A stretch of DNA of 38,069 bases from Anaerolineae bacterium. GTDB lineage: Bacteria; Chloroflexota; Anaerolineae; Anaerolineales; E44-bin32. Below, one piece after another: positions 17,489 to 26,714 of the stretch (position 1 is its first letter; the number at the start of each line of letters is the position of its first letter). Location of the stretch: NCBI GenBank assembly GCA_030605795.1, contig JAUWHR010000096.1, positions 1 to 38,069 on the forward strand. The letters are read 5' to 3'. A program made the translations under genes and the position numbers. The notes under the pieces were generated by a model that had not been told where the DNA came from, searched no databases, and was given only the letters and a program-made list of their open reading frames with translations.

Positions 17489-17725
17489 TTACTTAAGGTG
17501 ATCTTCAATATATTTAACAGCCTCCCCCACGGTTGTGATCTTCTGAGCATCCTCGTCGGATATCTCTCCCCCGAATTTCTCCTCGATGGCCATGATCAAC
17601 TCCACCAGGTCGAGCGAGTCTGCTTCCAAGTCCTCTCGAAAGCGGGCTTCAGAAGTTATTTTTCCTTCGTCAATGCTGAGCAACTCCACGATAATGTCCT
17701 TCACTTGTTCAAGTGTATCTGACAC
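17489..17725 (-). CDS. acpP: Acyl carrier protein
   Basis: A 78-residue protein, normal ACP length. The DSL motif ([19 protein letters not shown]) holds the Ser that receives 4'-phosphopantetheine. The start is GTG at 17725, six bases after a strong AGGAGG; the open frame continues to an ATG at 17785, but the extra 20 residues are not ACP-like. ACP carries acyl chains in fatty acid synthesis. It is a single gene on the minus strand, facing the BchI-like gene and divergent from the isoprenoid pair. The upstream minus-strand region is A/T-rich but holds only weak promoter matches. Confidence 0.95.
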   Translation of the reverse strand: MSDTLEQVKDIIVELLSIDEGKITSEARFREDLEADSLDLVELIMAIEEKFGGEISDEDAQKITTVGEAVKYIEDHLK

Positions 17726-17800
17726 CTTTCGCCTCCTTGATTCGAAATATTTTTTATTGCTTCTCACGGATTTTAATTCAAACATGTACCATGACGCAAG

Positions 17801-17830
17801 TTGACATCCCCCTGTCGCCCTTGGTAATAT
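17801..17830 (+). promoter_or_regulatory. Predicted sigma-70-type promoter for the isoprenoid genes
   Basis: A perfect TTGACA (17801-17806), then 18 bases, then TAATAT (17825-17830), four of six matches. The transcript would begin near 17837, about 22 bases before the ATG at 17859. It lies in the divergent gap with acpP. Confidence 0.55.
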
Positions 17831-17858
17831 GGCCCTCTCACACTAGGAACACTCTGAA

Positions 17859-18890
17859 ATGAGCAAAGTTACGCCAACCTCTGCCCGTAAATCTAACCAC
17901 ATCCGGATCAATATTGAAGAGGAGGTCCGATCCGATCTGACTACAGGTCTTGAGCGACTTCGGTTTACACATAACGCCGTACCTGAGATCGATCTCCGTC
18001 AGATCGATCCATCCACTACATTCCTTGGTAAGACTCTTTCCTTTCCTCTCATAATTTCTTCGATGACTGGGGGCATAGAGACCGCAACCGCTATTAACCG
18101 CGCTTTGGCTGAAGCTGCCCAGGCAGCTGGGGTGGCAATGGGATTGGGTTCCCAGCGTGCGGCAATCGAAGATCCATCACTTGAGCCAACCTTTCGAATT
18201 CGCCACCTGGCTCCCGATATCCTGCTATTTGCCAATCTTGGCGCAGTGCAGCTTAATTACGGTTATGGCATTGACCAATGCCATCGCGCGGTTGATATGA
18301 TTGAAGCCGATGCACTGATCCTTCACTTCAATCCACTCCAGGAAGCCCTCCAACCGGAAGGAGACGTCGACTTTAGCGATCTACTTCGTAAGGTCGAGAT
18401 CATATGCAGTCAGCTTGGCGTCCCGGTCATCGCCAAAGAGGTCGGCTGGGGGATCTCCCCTCAGGCTGCCAAGGAACTAGTAGAGGCTGGAGTGTCTGTC
18501 ATTGATGTCGCGGGTGCGGGTGGGACGTCGTGGTCACAAGTGGAGATGCATCGGACGCAGGACAAAGCTCGTACTCAACTGGCCGCGGGTTTTCTACGCT
18601 GGGGAAACCCTACATCTGAGTTAGTCACCGATGTTCGGCTGGCTTTGCCAGATATCCCGCTCATTGCTTCAGGTGGCCTACGCAGCGGCATCGACATTGC
18701 TAAATGTATTGCCCTTGGTGCAGACCTAGGTGGGATTGCCGGCCCTTTTCTCAAAGCCGCGGTGCGTTCAACAGAAGCGGTACTGGCAACTCTCGAAAAG
18801 ATGGCGTCTGAGATCCGAATATGTATGTTCGCCACCGGTTCGCCAAACCTAGCTGTTCTGCGCCAGACAGAATTACGACACATAACATGA
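17859..18890 (+). CDS. fni: Type 2 isopentenyl-diphosphate delta-isomerase
   Basis: A 343-residue FMN-dependent TIM-barrel enzyme. The Arg-rich start [33 protein letters not shown] and the FMN-phosphate loops [13 protein letters not shown] and [13 protein letters not shown] all match type 2 IDI. It interconverts isopentenyl and dimethylallyl diphosphate, the C5 building blocks. An AGGA lies upstream of the ATG. The stop overlaps the start of the polyprenyl synthase gene (ATGA at 18887-18890), so both enzymes are probably made together and feed long-chain prenyl carriers, quinone tails or carotenoids. Confidence 0.95.
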   Translation: MSKVTPTSARKSNHIRINIEEEVRSDLTTGLERLRFTHNAVPEIDLRQIDPSTTFLGKTLSFPLIISSMTGGIETATAINRALAEAAQAAGVAMGLGSQRAAIEDPSLEPTFRIRHLAPDILLFANLGAVQLNYGYGIDQCHRAVDMIEADALILHFNPLQEALQPEGDVDFSDLLRKVEIICSQLGVPVIAKEVGWGISPQAAKELVEAGVSVIDVAGAGGTSWSQVEMHRTQDKARTQLAAGFLRWGNPTSELVTDVRLALPDIPLIASGGLRSGIDIAKCIALGADLGGIAGPFLKAAVRSTEAVLATLEKMASEIRICMFATGSPNLAVLRQTELRHIT

Positions 18891-19900
18891 GCCACAACGA
18901 TTCCCCCACCTTACTTACCGGTATGCGGGAGGCAATTGAGGTTGATCTCAAGCGTTCCATCGAATCGCTTGATTCAGAGCCTTACACCGAATTAGCTCAT
19001 ATGATTGGCTATCATATGGGATGGAAAGACCAGGGTCACCCACGGGGTAAGCGCCTTCGGCCCATGCTCACGTTATTGAGCTGCGCTGGTATTGGCGCGA
19101 ATTGGGAGAAAGCCTTGCCTGCGGCTAGCGCGGTCGAATGGGTTCACAACTTTTCTCTCGTCCATGACGACATCCAGGACCAAAGTGAAACAAGACGCGG
19201 TCGCCTCACTCTTTGGAAGCGATGGGGGCTCGCTCAGGCGCTCAACACAGGCGATGCGATTTTCGCCCTCTCCCGTATGGCCACATATCAACTGGTCTTG
19301 GTTGGGAACTCCTATGAAACAGTTCTAGATGTCCAGCGCATCCTCGATCACGCCTGCCTCCAACTCACCCAGGGTCAGCACCTGGATCTCGCTTATGAGA
19401 CCAAAGAGAATGTTTCGATTTCTGACTATCTTAAGATGATAGAAGGTAAAACCTCGGCGCTGCTTTCAGCCGCTTCAGCTATCGGCGCTCATATCGCTGG
19501 AGCTCCCAACTCGACAATTGAATCCTATCGCTCTTTTGGCCACCACCTGGGACTGGCGTTCCAGATCGAAGATGACATCCTTGGCATCTGGGGAGAAACC
19601 AACCTGACTGGGAAACCAACCGGTGACGACCTCCTTAGGCGTAAGAAAACCCTTCCTACACTCTATGGGTTGGAAAATTCCACCACCTTCAGCCACCTTT
19701 TCTTACAAGAAACAGATGATGTCGATCCAGGAAAGTTGATTGCTGCTTTGGACGAGGTGGGTGCGGGTAAATACGCAAGCTCCATGGCTCAACACCATAT
19801 CGACTTGGCACTAGCGGCCTTAATAAAAGCCGCACCAATGGATCCGGCAGGCGGGGAACTTAAGAAACTATCCCTACGCCTCCATAAACGTCAAACTTAG
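18887..19900 (+). CDS. Polyprenyl diphosphate synthase
   Basis: A 337-residue trans-prenyltransferase. The first aspartate-rich motif is [14 protein letters not shown] (DDxxD) and the second is [12 protein letters not shown] (DDxxG instead of DDxxD, a variation seen in some family members). GKRLRPML is the family's diphosphate-binding stretch. It joins isopentenyl diphosphate units onto an allylic primer; geranylgeranyl-size or longer products are plausible but chain length cannot be read with certainty. The start is the ATG inside the fni stop. It is followed by a new promoter and the kinase cassette. Confidence 0.93.
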   Translation: MSHNDSPTLLTGMREAIEVDLKRSIESLDSEPYTELAHMIGYHMGWKDQGHPRGKRLRPMLTLLSCAGIGANWEKALPAASAVEWVHNFSLVHDDIQDQSETRRGRLTLWKRWGLAQALNTGDAIFALSRMATYQLVLVGNSYETVLDVQRILDHACLQLTQGQHLDLAYETKENVSISDYLKMIEGKTSALLSAASAIGAHIAGAPNSTIESYRSFGHHLGLAFQIEDDILGIWGETNLTGKPTGDDLLRRKKTLPTLYGLENSTTFSHLFLQETDDVDPGKLIAALDEVGAGKYASSMAQHHIDLALAALIKAAPMDPAGGELKKLSLRLHKRQT

Positions 19901-19950
19901 CAGCTGGCACCACCGCGGACTAGAGTACGCGTTGCGCAACTCATCCTTAA

Positions 19951-19959
19951 TGCTATAAT
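19951..19959 (+). promoter_or_regulatory. Predicted extended -10 promoter of the kinase cassette
   Basis: TGCTATAAT at 19951-19959: a perfect TATAAT with an upstream TG dinucleotide. The -35 region (TTGCGC at 19932-19937) matches weakly, which is tolerated by extended -10 promoters. It sits 22 bases before the kinase ATG, and an AAGGTG lies between. Confidence 0.6.
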
Positions 19960-19981
19960 TTTCACATAAAAGGTGTAAGAC

Positions 19982-21856
19982 ATGATACGAAGGACCACTC
20001 GCGCCCTTGATGGTCAGACTGAACGTCTTGAAAATTTACAGCCTGGAACCACTCTTCAGGATCGATATTTAATCCTTGGTTTGCTTGGCTCGGGCGGCAT
20101 GAGCTCAGTCTATAAGGGGCGCGATTTGCATTTCCCAAACGTCACCAAATTGGTCGCCGTCAAGGAAATGACGAATATCGTTTCTGACCAGACGATGTAT
20201 GAAATGATCGTCACCAACTTCGAACGTGAAGCTGATCTCCTGGCAACCCTTTCCCATCCCGCTATTCCCCGTATTTATGATTATTTCATCAGCAAGAAAA
20301 ATCTCTACCTGGTGATGGAATTTATCGACGGCAAGGATTTGGAAGCCGTACTACAGGAGAGTGACGATTTCTTGCCCGAGGAGCAGGTCATTAGTTGGGC
20401 AATCGAGCTGTGTGATACCCTTACTTATCTTCATAACCATAAACCTGAACCACTGGTCTTCCGTGATATTAAACCTACGAATATAATGGTGGACCATCAT
20501 GGCCATATCCGTCTAATTGACTTTGGTATTGCTCGCATCTTCCAACCTGGACAGAAAGGGACTATGATCGGCACTGAGGGCTACTCGCCTCCAGAGCAGT
20601 ACCGGGGTGAAGCCTCTCCTGCTGGCGATATTTATGCACTTGGGGCAACACTACACCACATATTAACCCGCCGCGATCCGCGACTTGAGCCACCGTTTTC
20701 CTTCACCGAGCGCCCAATCCGGGAGATCAATCCCAACGTGTCCCCTGAACTCGAGGCAATCATCAATACTACCCTTGATTACGATCCCAAGAAACGATAC
20801 CCAAGCACCGATGCGTTGAAGAACGCCTTGTTAGCGACTGCAAATGAGACCGGACTCCTGATCAAACCACGTACAGCGGAGATCTTCGTACGCGGCGACG
20901 AAATTCAGGAATTATGGTCCTTCGAGTGCGAAGATGAGATTCGCGGCACTCCGATTGTGTATCAGGGTATGATCCTTATTGGCTGCTACGATCACAATCT
21001 CTACGCCCTGGACGCGAAGACAGGCGAGTTCATGTGGAAATATGCAACTGAGGGAGGTATAACGGGTCGACCTGCGGCTGAAGATGGTGTCATCTTCATC
21101 GGTTCTGAGGATTATCGCTTGCATGCTGTCACCGCCCGGGGGGGCAAACTAGCCTGGATGTACTACACTGAGGGCCCGATACGGTCGTCCCCCATACTTT
21201 CCCATGGTCACATTTTTGTCGGATCTGACGATAACCACCTACATGTCATTAACTCCCTGAATGGCCGCCGCGCTTGGCGGGCAGAGGCAATGGGCCCCAT
21301 CTGGTCTACCCCTCTAGTAAAAGATGAGCGGGTCTTTTTTGGATGCGAGAGTGGTGATTTTTATTGTTATGACTTTCGTGGTGAATTAAAGTGGCGTAAG
21401 AAAATCAAGCGCGCGGTCACCTCCTCACCCATTCTGTTAGACGGGTTGCTTTACTTTGGCTCCAAAGATTGGACATTGTACGCCCTCGAAATTGAAAACG
21501 GATGGCAAGTATGGCGATACCGTATGGGAGGACCCACAATTTCAACACCTACTGCGGCTGAAGATAAAATTTTTATCGGCTGCGGTGATAACCATATATA
21601 CGCTATTCACGCTCGTCATGCACGCGAGATCTGGCGTTATGCAACGGAACACCAGGTCACTAGCTCGCCCGTCGTGTATGTTGATTCAATATACTGCGGT
21701 TCTGTCGATGGAGGTTTATACTGCTTGGATTTCCGAACGGGACGGTTACGCTGGCGTTTCCGCACCGAGGGACCGATAACTGGCTCGCCAGTCATCGTCG
21801 ACAACACACTCTTCATTGGCTCTAACGACCATAAAGTCTATGCCTTACTCACTTAG
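19982..21856 (+). CDS. Ser/Thr protein kinase with eight-blade PQQ-type propeller
   Basis: A 624-residue protein. The kinase domain (about 29-285) has the glycine loop LLGSGGMSSVY, ATP-site VAVKEM (Lys61), catalytic loop VFRDIKPTNIM, LIDFGIAR and SPPEQY. The His of the usual HRD is Phe (160), while Asp162 and Lys164 are kept. Residues about 312-624 form eight PQQ/pyrrolo-quinoline-type beta-propeller repeats of about 40 residues, each of the form (I/V)xxSPxxxxGxxFxGSxDxxLYALxxxxGxxxW. No transmembrane segment or signal peptide links the two parts, so the propeller probably works inside the cytoplasm as a ligand or protein sensor. It opens a same-strand cassette with a phosphatase, a VWA-J protein, an FHA protein and a response regulator. 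Confidence 0.94.
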   Translation: MIRRTTRALDGQTERLENLQPGTTLQDRYLILGLLGSGGMSSVYKGRDLHFPNVTKLVAVKEMTNIVSDQTMYEMIVTNFEREADLLATLSHPAIPRIYDYFISKKNLYLVMEFIDGKDLEAVLQESDDFLPEEQVISWAIELCDTLTYLHNHKPEPLVFRDIKPTNIMVDHHGHIRLIDFGIARIFQPGQKGTMIGTEGYSPPEQYRGEASPAGDIYALGATLHHILTRRDPRLEPPFSFTERPIREINPNVSPELEAIINTTLDYDPKKRYPSTDALKNALLATANETGLLIKPRTAEIFVRGDEIQELWSFECEDEIRGTPIVYQGMILIGCYDHNLYALDAKTGEFMWKYATEGGITGRPAAEDGVIFIGSEDYRLHAVTARGGKLAWMYYTEGPIRSSPILSHGHIFVGSDDNHLHVINSLNGRRAWRAEAMGPIWSTPLVKDERVFFGCESGDFYCYDFRGELKWRKKIKRAVTSSPILLDGLLYFGSKDWTLYALEIENGWQVWRYRMGGPTISTPTAAEDKIFIGCGDNHIYAIHARHAREIWRYATEHQVTSSPVVYVDSIYCGSVDGGLYCLDFRTGRLRWRFRTEGPITGSPVIVDNTLFIGSNDHKVYALLT

Positions 21857-21892
21857 CAGGTTTTGATAGTCAGAACGGAACGTGGATATATA

Positions 21893-22789
21893 ATGGATTT
21901 TCTGAATCGGTTTATCAAGCGTATCTTCCGCCGGGAGGAGATCCACCCTCCCGGGAGCATTAAAACCGCGCCTCTTGAACCATCCCATCTGGAACCGGCG
22001 TGGGATCTTGATGGGCAGCAATCAATCGTAGTCGGTGCTGCGCAATCCACTGGCATCGAGCGAGACCACAATGAGGACACCCTTTTCGTCTTAGTAGGAA
22101 ATTCCGCCGGTCAGGAGGCACTCCCAGAGTTTGGTTTGTTTCTCGTCGCTGACGGTATGGGAGGACATCGCGCAGGAGAGATTGCTAGCGCTATTTCTGT
22201 CCGAACCACCGCTCATTGTCTTACTGAAGGCACCATCCTGCGTTTGTTTGAGAACGAACCTAAGGAAGACGCACTTCCGATTCATGATCTCATCCGTCAA
22301 GCGCTTGAGGAAGCCAATCGATCGGTCGTCGCCCGCGTTCCCGGTGGCGGTACGACACTGACCGCAGCTTTGCTCATCAGCGGTCAGTTGACGATTGGTC
22401 ACGTTGGTGATAGTCGGGCGTATCTCATTGTTGATGGCAAGAGTGAAATCCTCACTCGAGACCATTCCCTGGTCGAACGACTACGAGAGCTTGGCCAATT
22501 GACTCCAGAAGAAGCGGCCTCCCATCCACAACGCAATGTACTCTACCGCGCCATCGGTCAGGGGGCTAATCTAGAGGTGGACATCATTTCCCACCCCGTT
22601 CCGGACGGTGGATATTTGCTCCTTTGCTCGGATGGTTTATGGGGAGTTGTTCCCGATCATGAAATTCGACGGATTATCTATAGTTCGGGACACCCTCAAG
22701 CAGCGTGTGACGAGTTAGTGAGAGCTGCTAACGCTGCTGGTGGACCTGATAATATCACGGCGGTACTTGTTGGCTTTCCGCCGAAGTGA
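21893..22789 (+). CDS. PP2C-family Ser/Thr protein phosphatase
   Basis: A 298-residue metal-dependent phosphatase. The PP2C motifs appear in order: RDHNEDTLFV, VADGMGGHRAGEIAS, GGTTLTAALL, GHVGDSRAYL, LLCSDGLWGVV and GGPDNITAVLV; their Asp residues bind two Mn/Mg ions. The first 40 or so residues (FLNRFIKRIFRREE) are basic and amphipathic and could touch a membrane or partner. The start is taken at the ATG 21893; a TTG ten codons earlier (21863) is possible. It lies 36 bases after the kinase gene and is its natural counterpart, removing phosphates from kinase, FHA ligands or other targets. Confidence 0.95.
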   Translation: MDFLNRFIKRIFRREEIHPPGSIKTAPLEPSHLEPAWDLDGQQSIVVGAAQSTGIERDHNEDTLFVLVGNSAGQEALPEFGLFLVADGMGGHRAGEIASAISVRTTAHCLTEGTILRLFENEPKEDALPIHDLIRQALEEANRSVVARVPGGGTTLTAALLISGQLTIGHVGDSRAYLIVDGKSEILTRDHSLVERLRELGQLTPEEAASHPQRNVLYRAIGQGANLEVDIISHPVPDGGYLLLCSDGLWGVVPDHEIRRIIYSSGHPQAACDELVRAANAAGGPDNITAVLVGFPPK

Positions 22790-22801
22790 GAAGGGGAATG
22801 C

Positions 22802-24280
22802 GTGCCATCGGATAAGGATTATTATTCTCTCCTAGGTGTGTCAAGGAACGCGACACCAGACCAACTCCGACGCGCTTATCGTGAATCCGCTCTTCGTTTC
22901 CATCCCGATAAAAACGTAGCTCCCGGCGATACAGAACTTTTCCTCGATGTCAGTCGTGCCTATGAAACATTAATCGACCCGGATCAGCGTGCGGCTTACG
23001 ACCTGGAATTAGAGGTAGTCGAAGAAGAGATGGCTGCTTCAGCTTCTTTTCGCTGCCATGTAAAGCACAGTCGTAAGAACCTGCTCCAACTTGCTGAACC
23101 CCAAGTTCATTACACTCTCTTGGAAATAACACCCTCCCAAAATCAACCTGCCATCCGCTCCCCAATCAACCTTACCATCGTAATCGACCACTCAACCTCA
23201 ATGCGTGGCCAACGCTTGGATCGGGTACGGTCTGCTGCTCTGGACATACTGAAAGGTCTCGATGTAGACGACTCCGCCTCGATCATCGCCTTCAGCGATC
23301 GAGCAGAGACGATCGTCTCACCAGAGCAAGCCAAGGATCTATCCTCGGCACGTGCCCGTCTTAGCCTTCTTCAAGCTGGCGGTGGTACAGAAATCGGTCA
23401 AGGTCTTGAAAAAGGTTTGACCGCGCTGCATCGTAATTTCAAGACGGAAGGCGTCAACCATATGATTTTGCTCACTGACGGTCGCACATATGGTGACGAA
23501 GAACTGTGCGTAGCCCTAGCCGATAAAGCCGCCGAAGATGGTATTTCAATCAATTGCGTTGGCATCGGCTCCGATTGGAGCGACCGGCTGCTTGATGATC
23601 TAGCAAGCCGGGGTGGCGGCAATGTTATCTTCCTTAACTCTCCGCGTGACATCCAAAATCTCTTGCAGGATATCTTCGACTCTCTCGGTCAGGTCCTCGC
23701 TAGCCGTATACGCTTGGATGGAGCCATTAGCCAGCAGGTTGATCTACGATCGGCTTTTCGCCTTTCTCCTGAACCTATGCCATTAGGTGATAGTTTGCCC
23801 TTGAGCCTTGGACACCTCCTGAGGGAAGAAGCTATCCGCTTAATCCTGGAACTAGTAATCCACCCCATTGGCGAGACGGATAATTTAACCTTGGCTCACT
23901 TCAACATCACCGGTGATATCCTTATGGCAGGTGCTGAGAATACCAACCTTCCGGTCGTGATCGAAATTCCGGTATCTGCAGATCCCGATCCTGATCCTCC
24001 ACCGGAGGAGATTGTATCAGCTCTCAATCTTATCGCCCTTTACGGCTTGCAGGAGAAAGCACGTCACGAATCTGAACTTGGTCAGTCTGCAAGAGCAGCG
24101 AAGCGTCTTGAGAATCTGGCCACCCACTTGATCGCAGCGGGTGAAAGAGAACTTGCAAAAGCAGCTTTGAGCGAAGCGGTACGTCTTTCCCGCAGCCATC
24201 GCATATCTAGTGCAGGGGAGAAAGTCCTTAAGTATGGAACACGCGCACTTCTTCTCCCTCCATCCAGTGACAAGTTATGA
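22802..24280 (+). CDS. J-domain / von Willebrand A-domain fusion protein
   Basis: A 492-residue protein with a GTG start, AAGGGG upstream. Residues about 6-66 are a DnaJ J-domain with the Hsp70-activating HPD at 34-36 (YYSLLGVSRNATPDQLRRAY, RFHPDKN). Residues about 120-300 are a VWA domain with a complete metal site: DHSTS at 129-133, GGGTEIGQGL and LLTDGRTYG. A beta-rich part follows (about 300-400) and a helical C-terminus (405-480, with KARHESELGQSARAAKRLENL). No Zn-finger or DnaJ client domain is present. The VWA fold binds proteins, often AAA+ ATPases; the J-domain would recruit DnaK. It sits between the phosphatase and the FHA protein, to which it is coupled by ATGA (24277-24280). Its role as a chaperone adaptor within the phospho-signalling cassette is inferred. 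Confidence 0.92.
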   Translation: MPSDKDYYSLLGVSRNATPDQLRRAYRESALRFHPDKNVAPGDTELFLDVSRAYETLIDPDQRAAYDLELEVVEEEMAASASFRCHVKHSRKNLLQLAEPQVHYTLLEITPSQNQPAIRSPINLTIVIDHSTSMRGQRLDRVRSAALDILKGLDVDDSASIIAFSDRAETIVSPEQAKDLSSARARLSLLQAGGGTEIGQGLEKGLTALHRNFKTEGVNHMILLTDGRTYGDEELCVALADKAAEDGISINCVGIGSDWSDRLLDDLASRGGGNVIFLNSPRDIQNLLQDIFDSLGQVLASRIRLDGAISQQVDLRSAFRLSPEPMPLGDSLPLSLGHLLREEAIRLILELVIHPIGETDNLTLAHFNITGDILMAGAENTNLPVVIEIPVSADPDPDPPPEEIVSALNLIALYGLQEKARHESELGQSARAAKRLENLATHLIAAGERELAKAALSEAVRLSRSHRISSAGEKVLKYGTRALLLPPSSDKL

Positions 24281-24789
24281 TTGTATGCCCTTCCTGCAAA
24301 CACCAGCAATTTGTCGGTACTTTGTATTGTAGTGAATGTGGTTCCCGGCTTGTACATGTATCCCCCATGCCGGCAACTGGACCAGTCGAAGGACAGACAT
24401 ATAAAGCTACCTCCGGAGCACCCACTTTCCCCGAAGGACCTGAACTTCGAACAGGAGCCTTACTAGGATTGCGTGTCGTGGGCACTGATGCCGTTCTTTC
24501 CCTACTCGGTCGTGACAACTACACATTAGGAATTGCCATCCAGGGACAAGCTGTGATTCCCGATGTTGATTTAGGTCCATTTGATGCATATAATCGTGGT
24601 GTTTCCCGTATCCACGCGGAGATGCAACTAAAATCCGACGGGATCTATATCATCGACCTCGACAGTGCGAACGGTACAACAGTAAACGGCACTCTCTTGG
24701 AAACTATAACACCCAACCTCATCCGTCACGGCGATCTCATCCAACTTGGGGATTTAGGCCTACAATTAATCTCCCGCTATAAAAGATAA
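24277..24789 (+). CDS. Zinc-ribbon plus FHA-domain protein
   Basis: A 170-residue protein. The N-terminus is a double-CxxC zinc ribbon (CPSCKHQQF, CSECGSRL). A Pro/Gly-rich linker leads to an FHA domain (about 75-165) with the phosphothreonine-binding pattern LGRDN, GVSRIHAEM and DLDSANGTTVNG. FHA domains read pThr peptides, so this is the likely reader of the cassette's kinase. No secretion genes are present, so it differs from type VI secretion Fha proteins. The start overlaps the stop of the J-VWA gene. Confidence 0.93.
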   Translation: MIVCPSCKHQQFVGTLYCSECGSRLVHVSPMPATGPVEGQTYKATSGAPTFPEGPELRTGALLGLRVVGTDAVLSLLGRDNYTLGIAIQGQAVIPDVDLGPFDAYNRGVSRIHAEMQLKSDGIYIIDLDSANGTTVNGTLLETITPNLIRHGDLIQLGDLGLQLISRYKR

Positions 24790-24798
24790 AGGAGTACC

Positions 24799-25041
24799 AT
24801 GCCTATCAGCGTATTGCTTCACATCTCAGGCGAGGACGCTGTCGTCGGTGAAATCGAACAGCTTCCTAACCCAACCGATACCAACATCACTCTCAGCAAC
24901 CCTCGCCGACGCGATGATAAAGAAATCCCATATATCGCAGAAACTGTGGTGAGTGTCATCTGGCCGATGCACCGCATCAACTTCATCGAAATCCTGCCAT
25001 CGCGAGAGGAAGAAGAACTTATCGGCTTCGTCCGGGAGTAA
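24799..25041 (+). CDS. Small beta-rich protein of unknown function (80 aa)
   Basis: An 80-residue protein with AAAGGAG before its ATG, so it is clearly translated. It looks all-beta: [13 protein letters not shown], then a Pro-rich turn, [18 protein letters not shown], and [14 protein letters not shown]. No named domain or metal site is recognised. It lies nine bases after the FHA gene and one base before the response regulator ATG, so it belongs to the cassette. The NPRRRD and PMHR stretches are distinctive and would make good search seeds. A role as a small binding module in the phospho-signalling complex is inference. Confidence 0.8.
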   Translation: MPISVLLHISGEDAVVGEIEQLPNPTDTNITLSNPRRRDDKEIPYIAETVVSVIWPMHRINFIEILPSREEEELIGFVRE

Positions 25042-25042
25042 T

Positions 25043-25780
25043 ATGGCGACATCTACCTCTCGTCGACGACGGATCTTAGTCGTCGATGACGAGCCTCGGA
25101 TGATCCACTTCATCCGTTTAAATCTAGAGCATGACGGCTTCGAGGTTTACGAGGCTACCTCCGGCATTAAAACGCTCGATCAATTACGAGACCAGTTGCC
25201 TGATTTGATCTTGCTCGATGTAATGATGCCAGATATTGATGGTTTTGAAACCCTACGTCTGATTCGTGAAATCTCAAATGTTCCAGTGATCATGCTCACT
25301 GCCAAGGGCGACGAGGATGATCGAATCCAAGGCCTTGAGCTGGGAGCTGACGACTACATCACCAAACCTTTCAGTCCGCGTGAACTTGTCAGCCGGGTTC
25401 GAGCTGTTTTACGCCGCACCGAGATGCCTGGCACCCCAACCCACGAGGTGATCCAGGTCGATGATAAGCTCATGATTGACTTCGATCGCCGGGAGATTTG
25501 GGTCGAAAACCAGCTAGTAAAACTTCGACCAACAGAGTACCGACTTCTATATCATTTGGTCCTAAACGCTGGTTGGGTCGTCCCTCATGAGCAACTTCTA
25601 GCAAAGGTTTGGGGGTACGAATATAGAGAAGAGACACATTATCTAAGGCTGTATATCAATTACCTGAGAAAAAAATTAGAGCAAGATCCATCTAACCCTC
25701 AATACATTCTAACTGAACGCGGGGTCGGTTATCGCTTTGTTGACTTCCGTCGGCAGCAGAAAACACAGATACACGATTGA
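25043..25780 (+). CDS. OmpR/PhoB-family response regulator
   Basis: A 245-residue protein. The receiver domain (about 15-130) has the acidic pocket VVDDEPR, the phosphorylated Asp in [24 protein letters not shown] and the Lys in [10 protein letters not shown]. The C-terminus (about 145-240) is a winged-helix DNA-binding domain with [20 protein letters not shown] and GVGYRF. The ATG at 25043 follows GGGAG in the end of the previous gene; a longer in-frame start at 24953 overlaps the small gene and is discarded. The cognate kinase is not adjacent; the histidine kinase at 32220 is one candidate, and phosphorylation by the cassette's Ser/Thr kinase is another. Confidence 0.95.
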   Translation: MATSTSRRRRILVVDDEPRMIHFIRLNLEHDGFEVYEATSGIKTLDQLRDQLPDLILLDVMMPDIDGFETLRLIREISNVPVIMLTAKGDEDDRIQGLELGADDYITKPFSPRELVSRVRAVLRRTEMPGTPTHEVIQVDDKLMIDFDRREIWVENQLVKLRPTEYRLLYHLVLNAGWVVPHEQLLAKVWGYEYREETHYLRLYINYLRKKLEQDPSNPQYILTERGVGYRFVDFRRQQKTQIHD

Positions 25781-25901
25781 TTACCGCATCCTGAATTAGG
25801 AACCCTGCTGGGAAATCCAGCCGACGGTAAGCTTCACTGCCCACACCCTACTTATACTCCCTTTCTAGCACGTTGGCTTTTTTCAGTGCGGCCAAGGGTA
25901 A

Positions 25902-25930
25902 TTAACGCCAAAGTACAGATTTCGTATAGA
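25902..25930 (+). promoter_or_regulatory. Predicted promoter of the NarL-type regulator
   Basis: TTAACG (25902-25907), 17 bases, TATAGA (25925-25930); four or five matches in each box. It lies in the 226-base gap after the OmpR-type regulator. The rest of that gap shows no gene and no clear terminator. Confidence 0.4.
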
Positions 25931-26006
25931 ATTTTTTATCCAAACACCACCCTTGTACCCAGGAACGGCTTACATTACAATCGCATCAGGGAGTGAGGTA
26001 AGACCT

Positions 26007-26660
26007 TTGGCTCGTAAGCGAATTTTGCTAGTAGATGATCATGAAGTAGTGCGCATGGGCTTGAGAGCCCTACTTGATAAACACCCCGGCTTCGAGGTTG
26101 TGTCTGAAGCTGCAACCGCTCGTGATGCAGTAGAAAAGACCAGGGCATACAAACCAGATGTGGTGGTGATGGACATCCGCCTTAAAGGAGGATCAGGCAT
26201 CGAAGCCTGTCAGGAAATCACCAATTCCTTTCCGGAGACAAATGTAATCATGCTCACCTCCTACGCCGAGGACGAAATGCTCTTCTCCGCCATCCGAGCC
26301 GGCGCCGCTGGATATGTGTTGAAACAGATAGGAGGCGATGATCTGGTTCGAGCGATCGAAGCCGTCGGTCGAGGGGAAGCCATGCTAGATCCAGCAGTTA
26401 CCCAGCGCGTGTTTCAGGAGGTACGTAAGGCTGCCCGTGAGGAAGAGGCCTCAGCTTTCGCTGAACTTACTCAACAAGAAATGCATGTCTTACAATTAGT
26501 TTCCGAAGGTCGCACGAATCGTCAAATTGCTGAGATGCTCTATCTAGGGGAAGGGACTGTCCGCAACTACGTCAGCAGCATCCTATCGAAACTTAGTGTT
26601 CGTAATCGTGCTGAAGCAGCAGCTTATTCCGTTGAGTATAACCTAAAAGATTACCTCTAA
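26007..26660 (+). CDS. NarL/FixJ-family response regulator
   Basis: A 217-residue protein. The receiver has [17 protein letters not shown], the phospho-Asp in [24 protein letters not shown] and [12 protein letters not shown]. The C-terminus is a LuxR-type helix-turn-helix ([39 protein letters not shown]). The start is set at TTG 26007, after GTGAGG; an in-frame TTG at 25953 would add 18 residues that are not receiver-like. It appears to have its own promoter. Usual partners are HisKA_3 kinases; none is adjacent. Confidence 0.9.
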   Translation: MARKRILLVDDHEVVRMGLRALLDKHPGFEVVSEAATARDAVEKTRAYKPDVVVMDIRLKGGSGIEACQEITNSFPETNVIMLTSYAEDEMLFSAIRAGAAGYVLKQIGGDDLVRAIEAVGRGEAMLDPAVTQRVFQEVRKAAREEEASAFAELTQQEMHVLQLVSEGRTNRQIAEMLYLGEGTVRNYVSSILSKLSVRNRAEAAAYSVEYNLKDYL

Positions 26661-26714
26661 TTTAATATTAGCTGCAATCAAAAAAGCCTAAATTCGAGAA
26701 AGTTAACGACATAG

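Noticed and set aside
19982-25780. Cassette as part of a type VI secretion locus
   Set aside because: Kinase, phosphatase and FHA are present, but no Tss, Hcp, VgrG or ClpV-like gene exists in the window.
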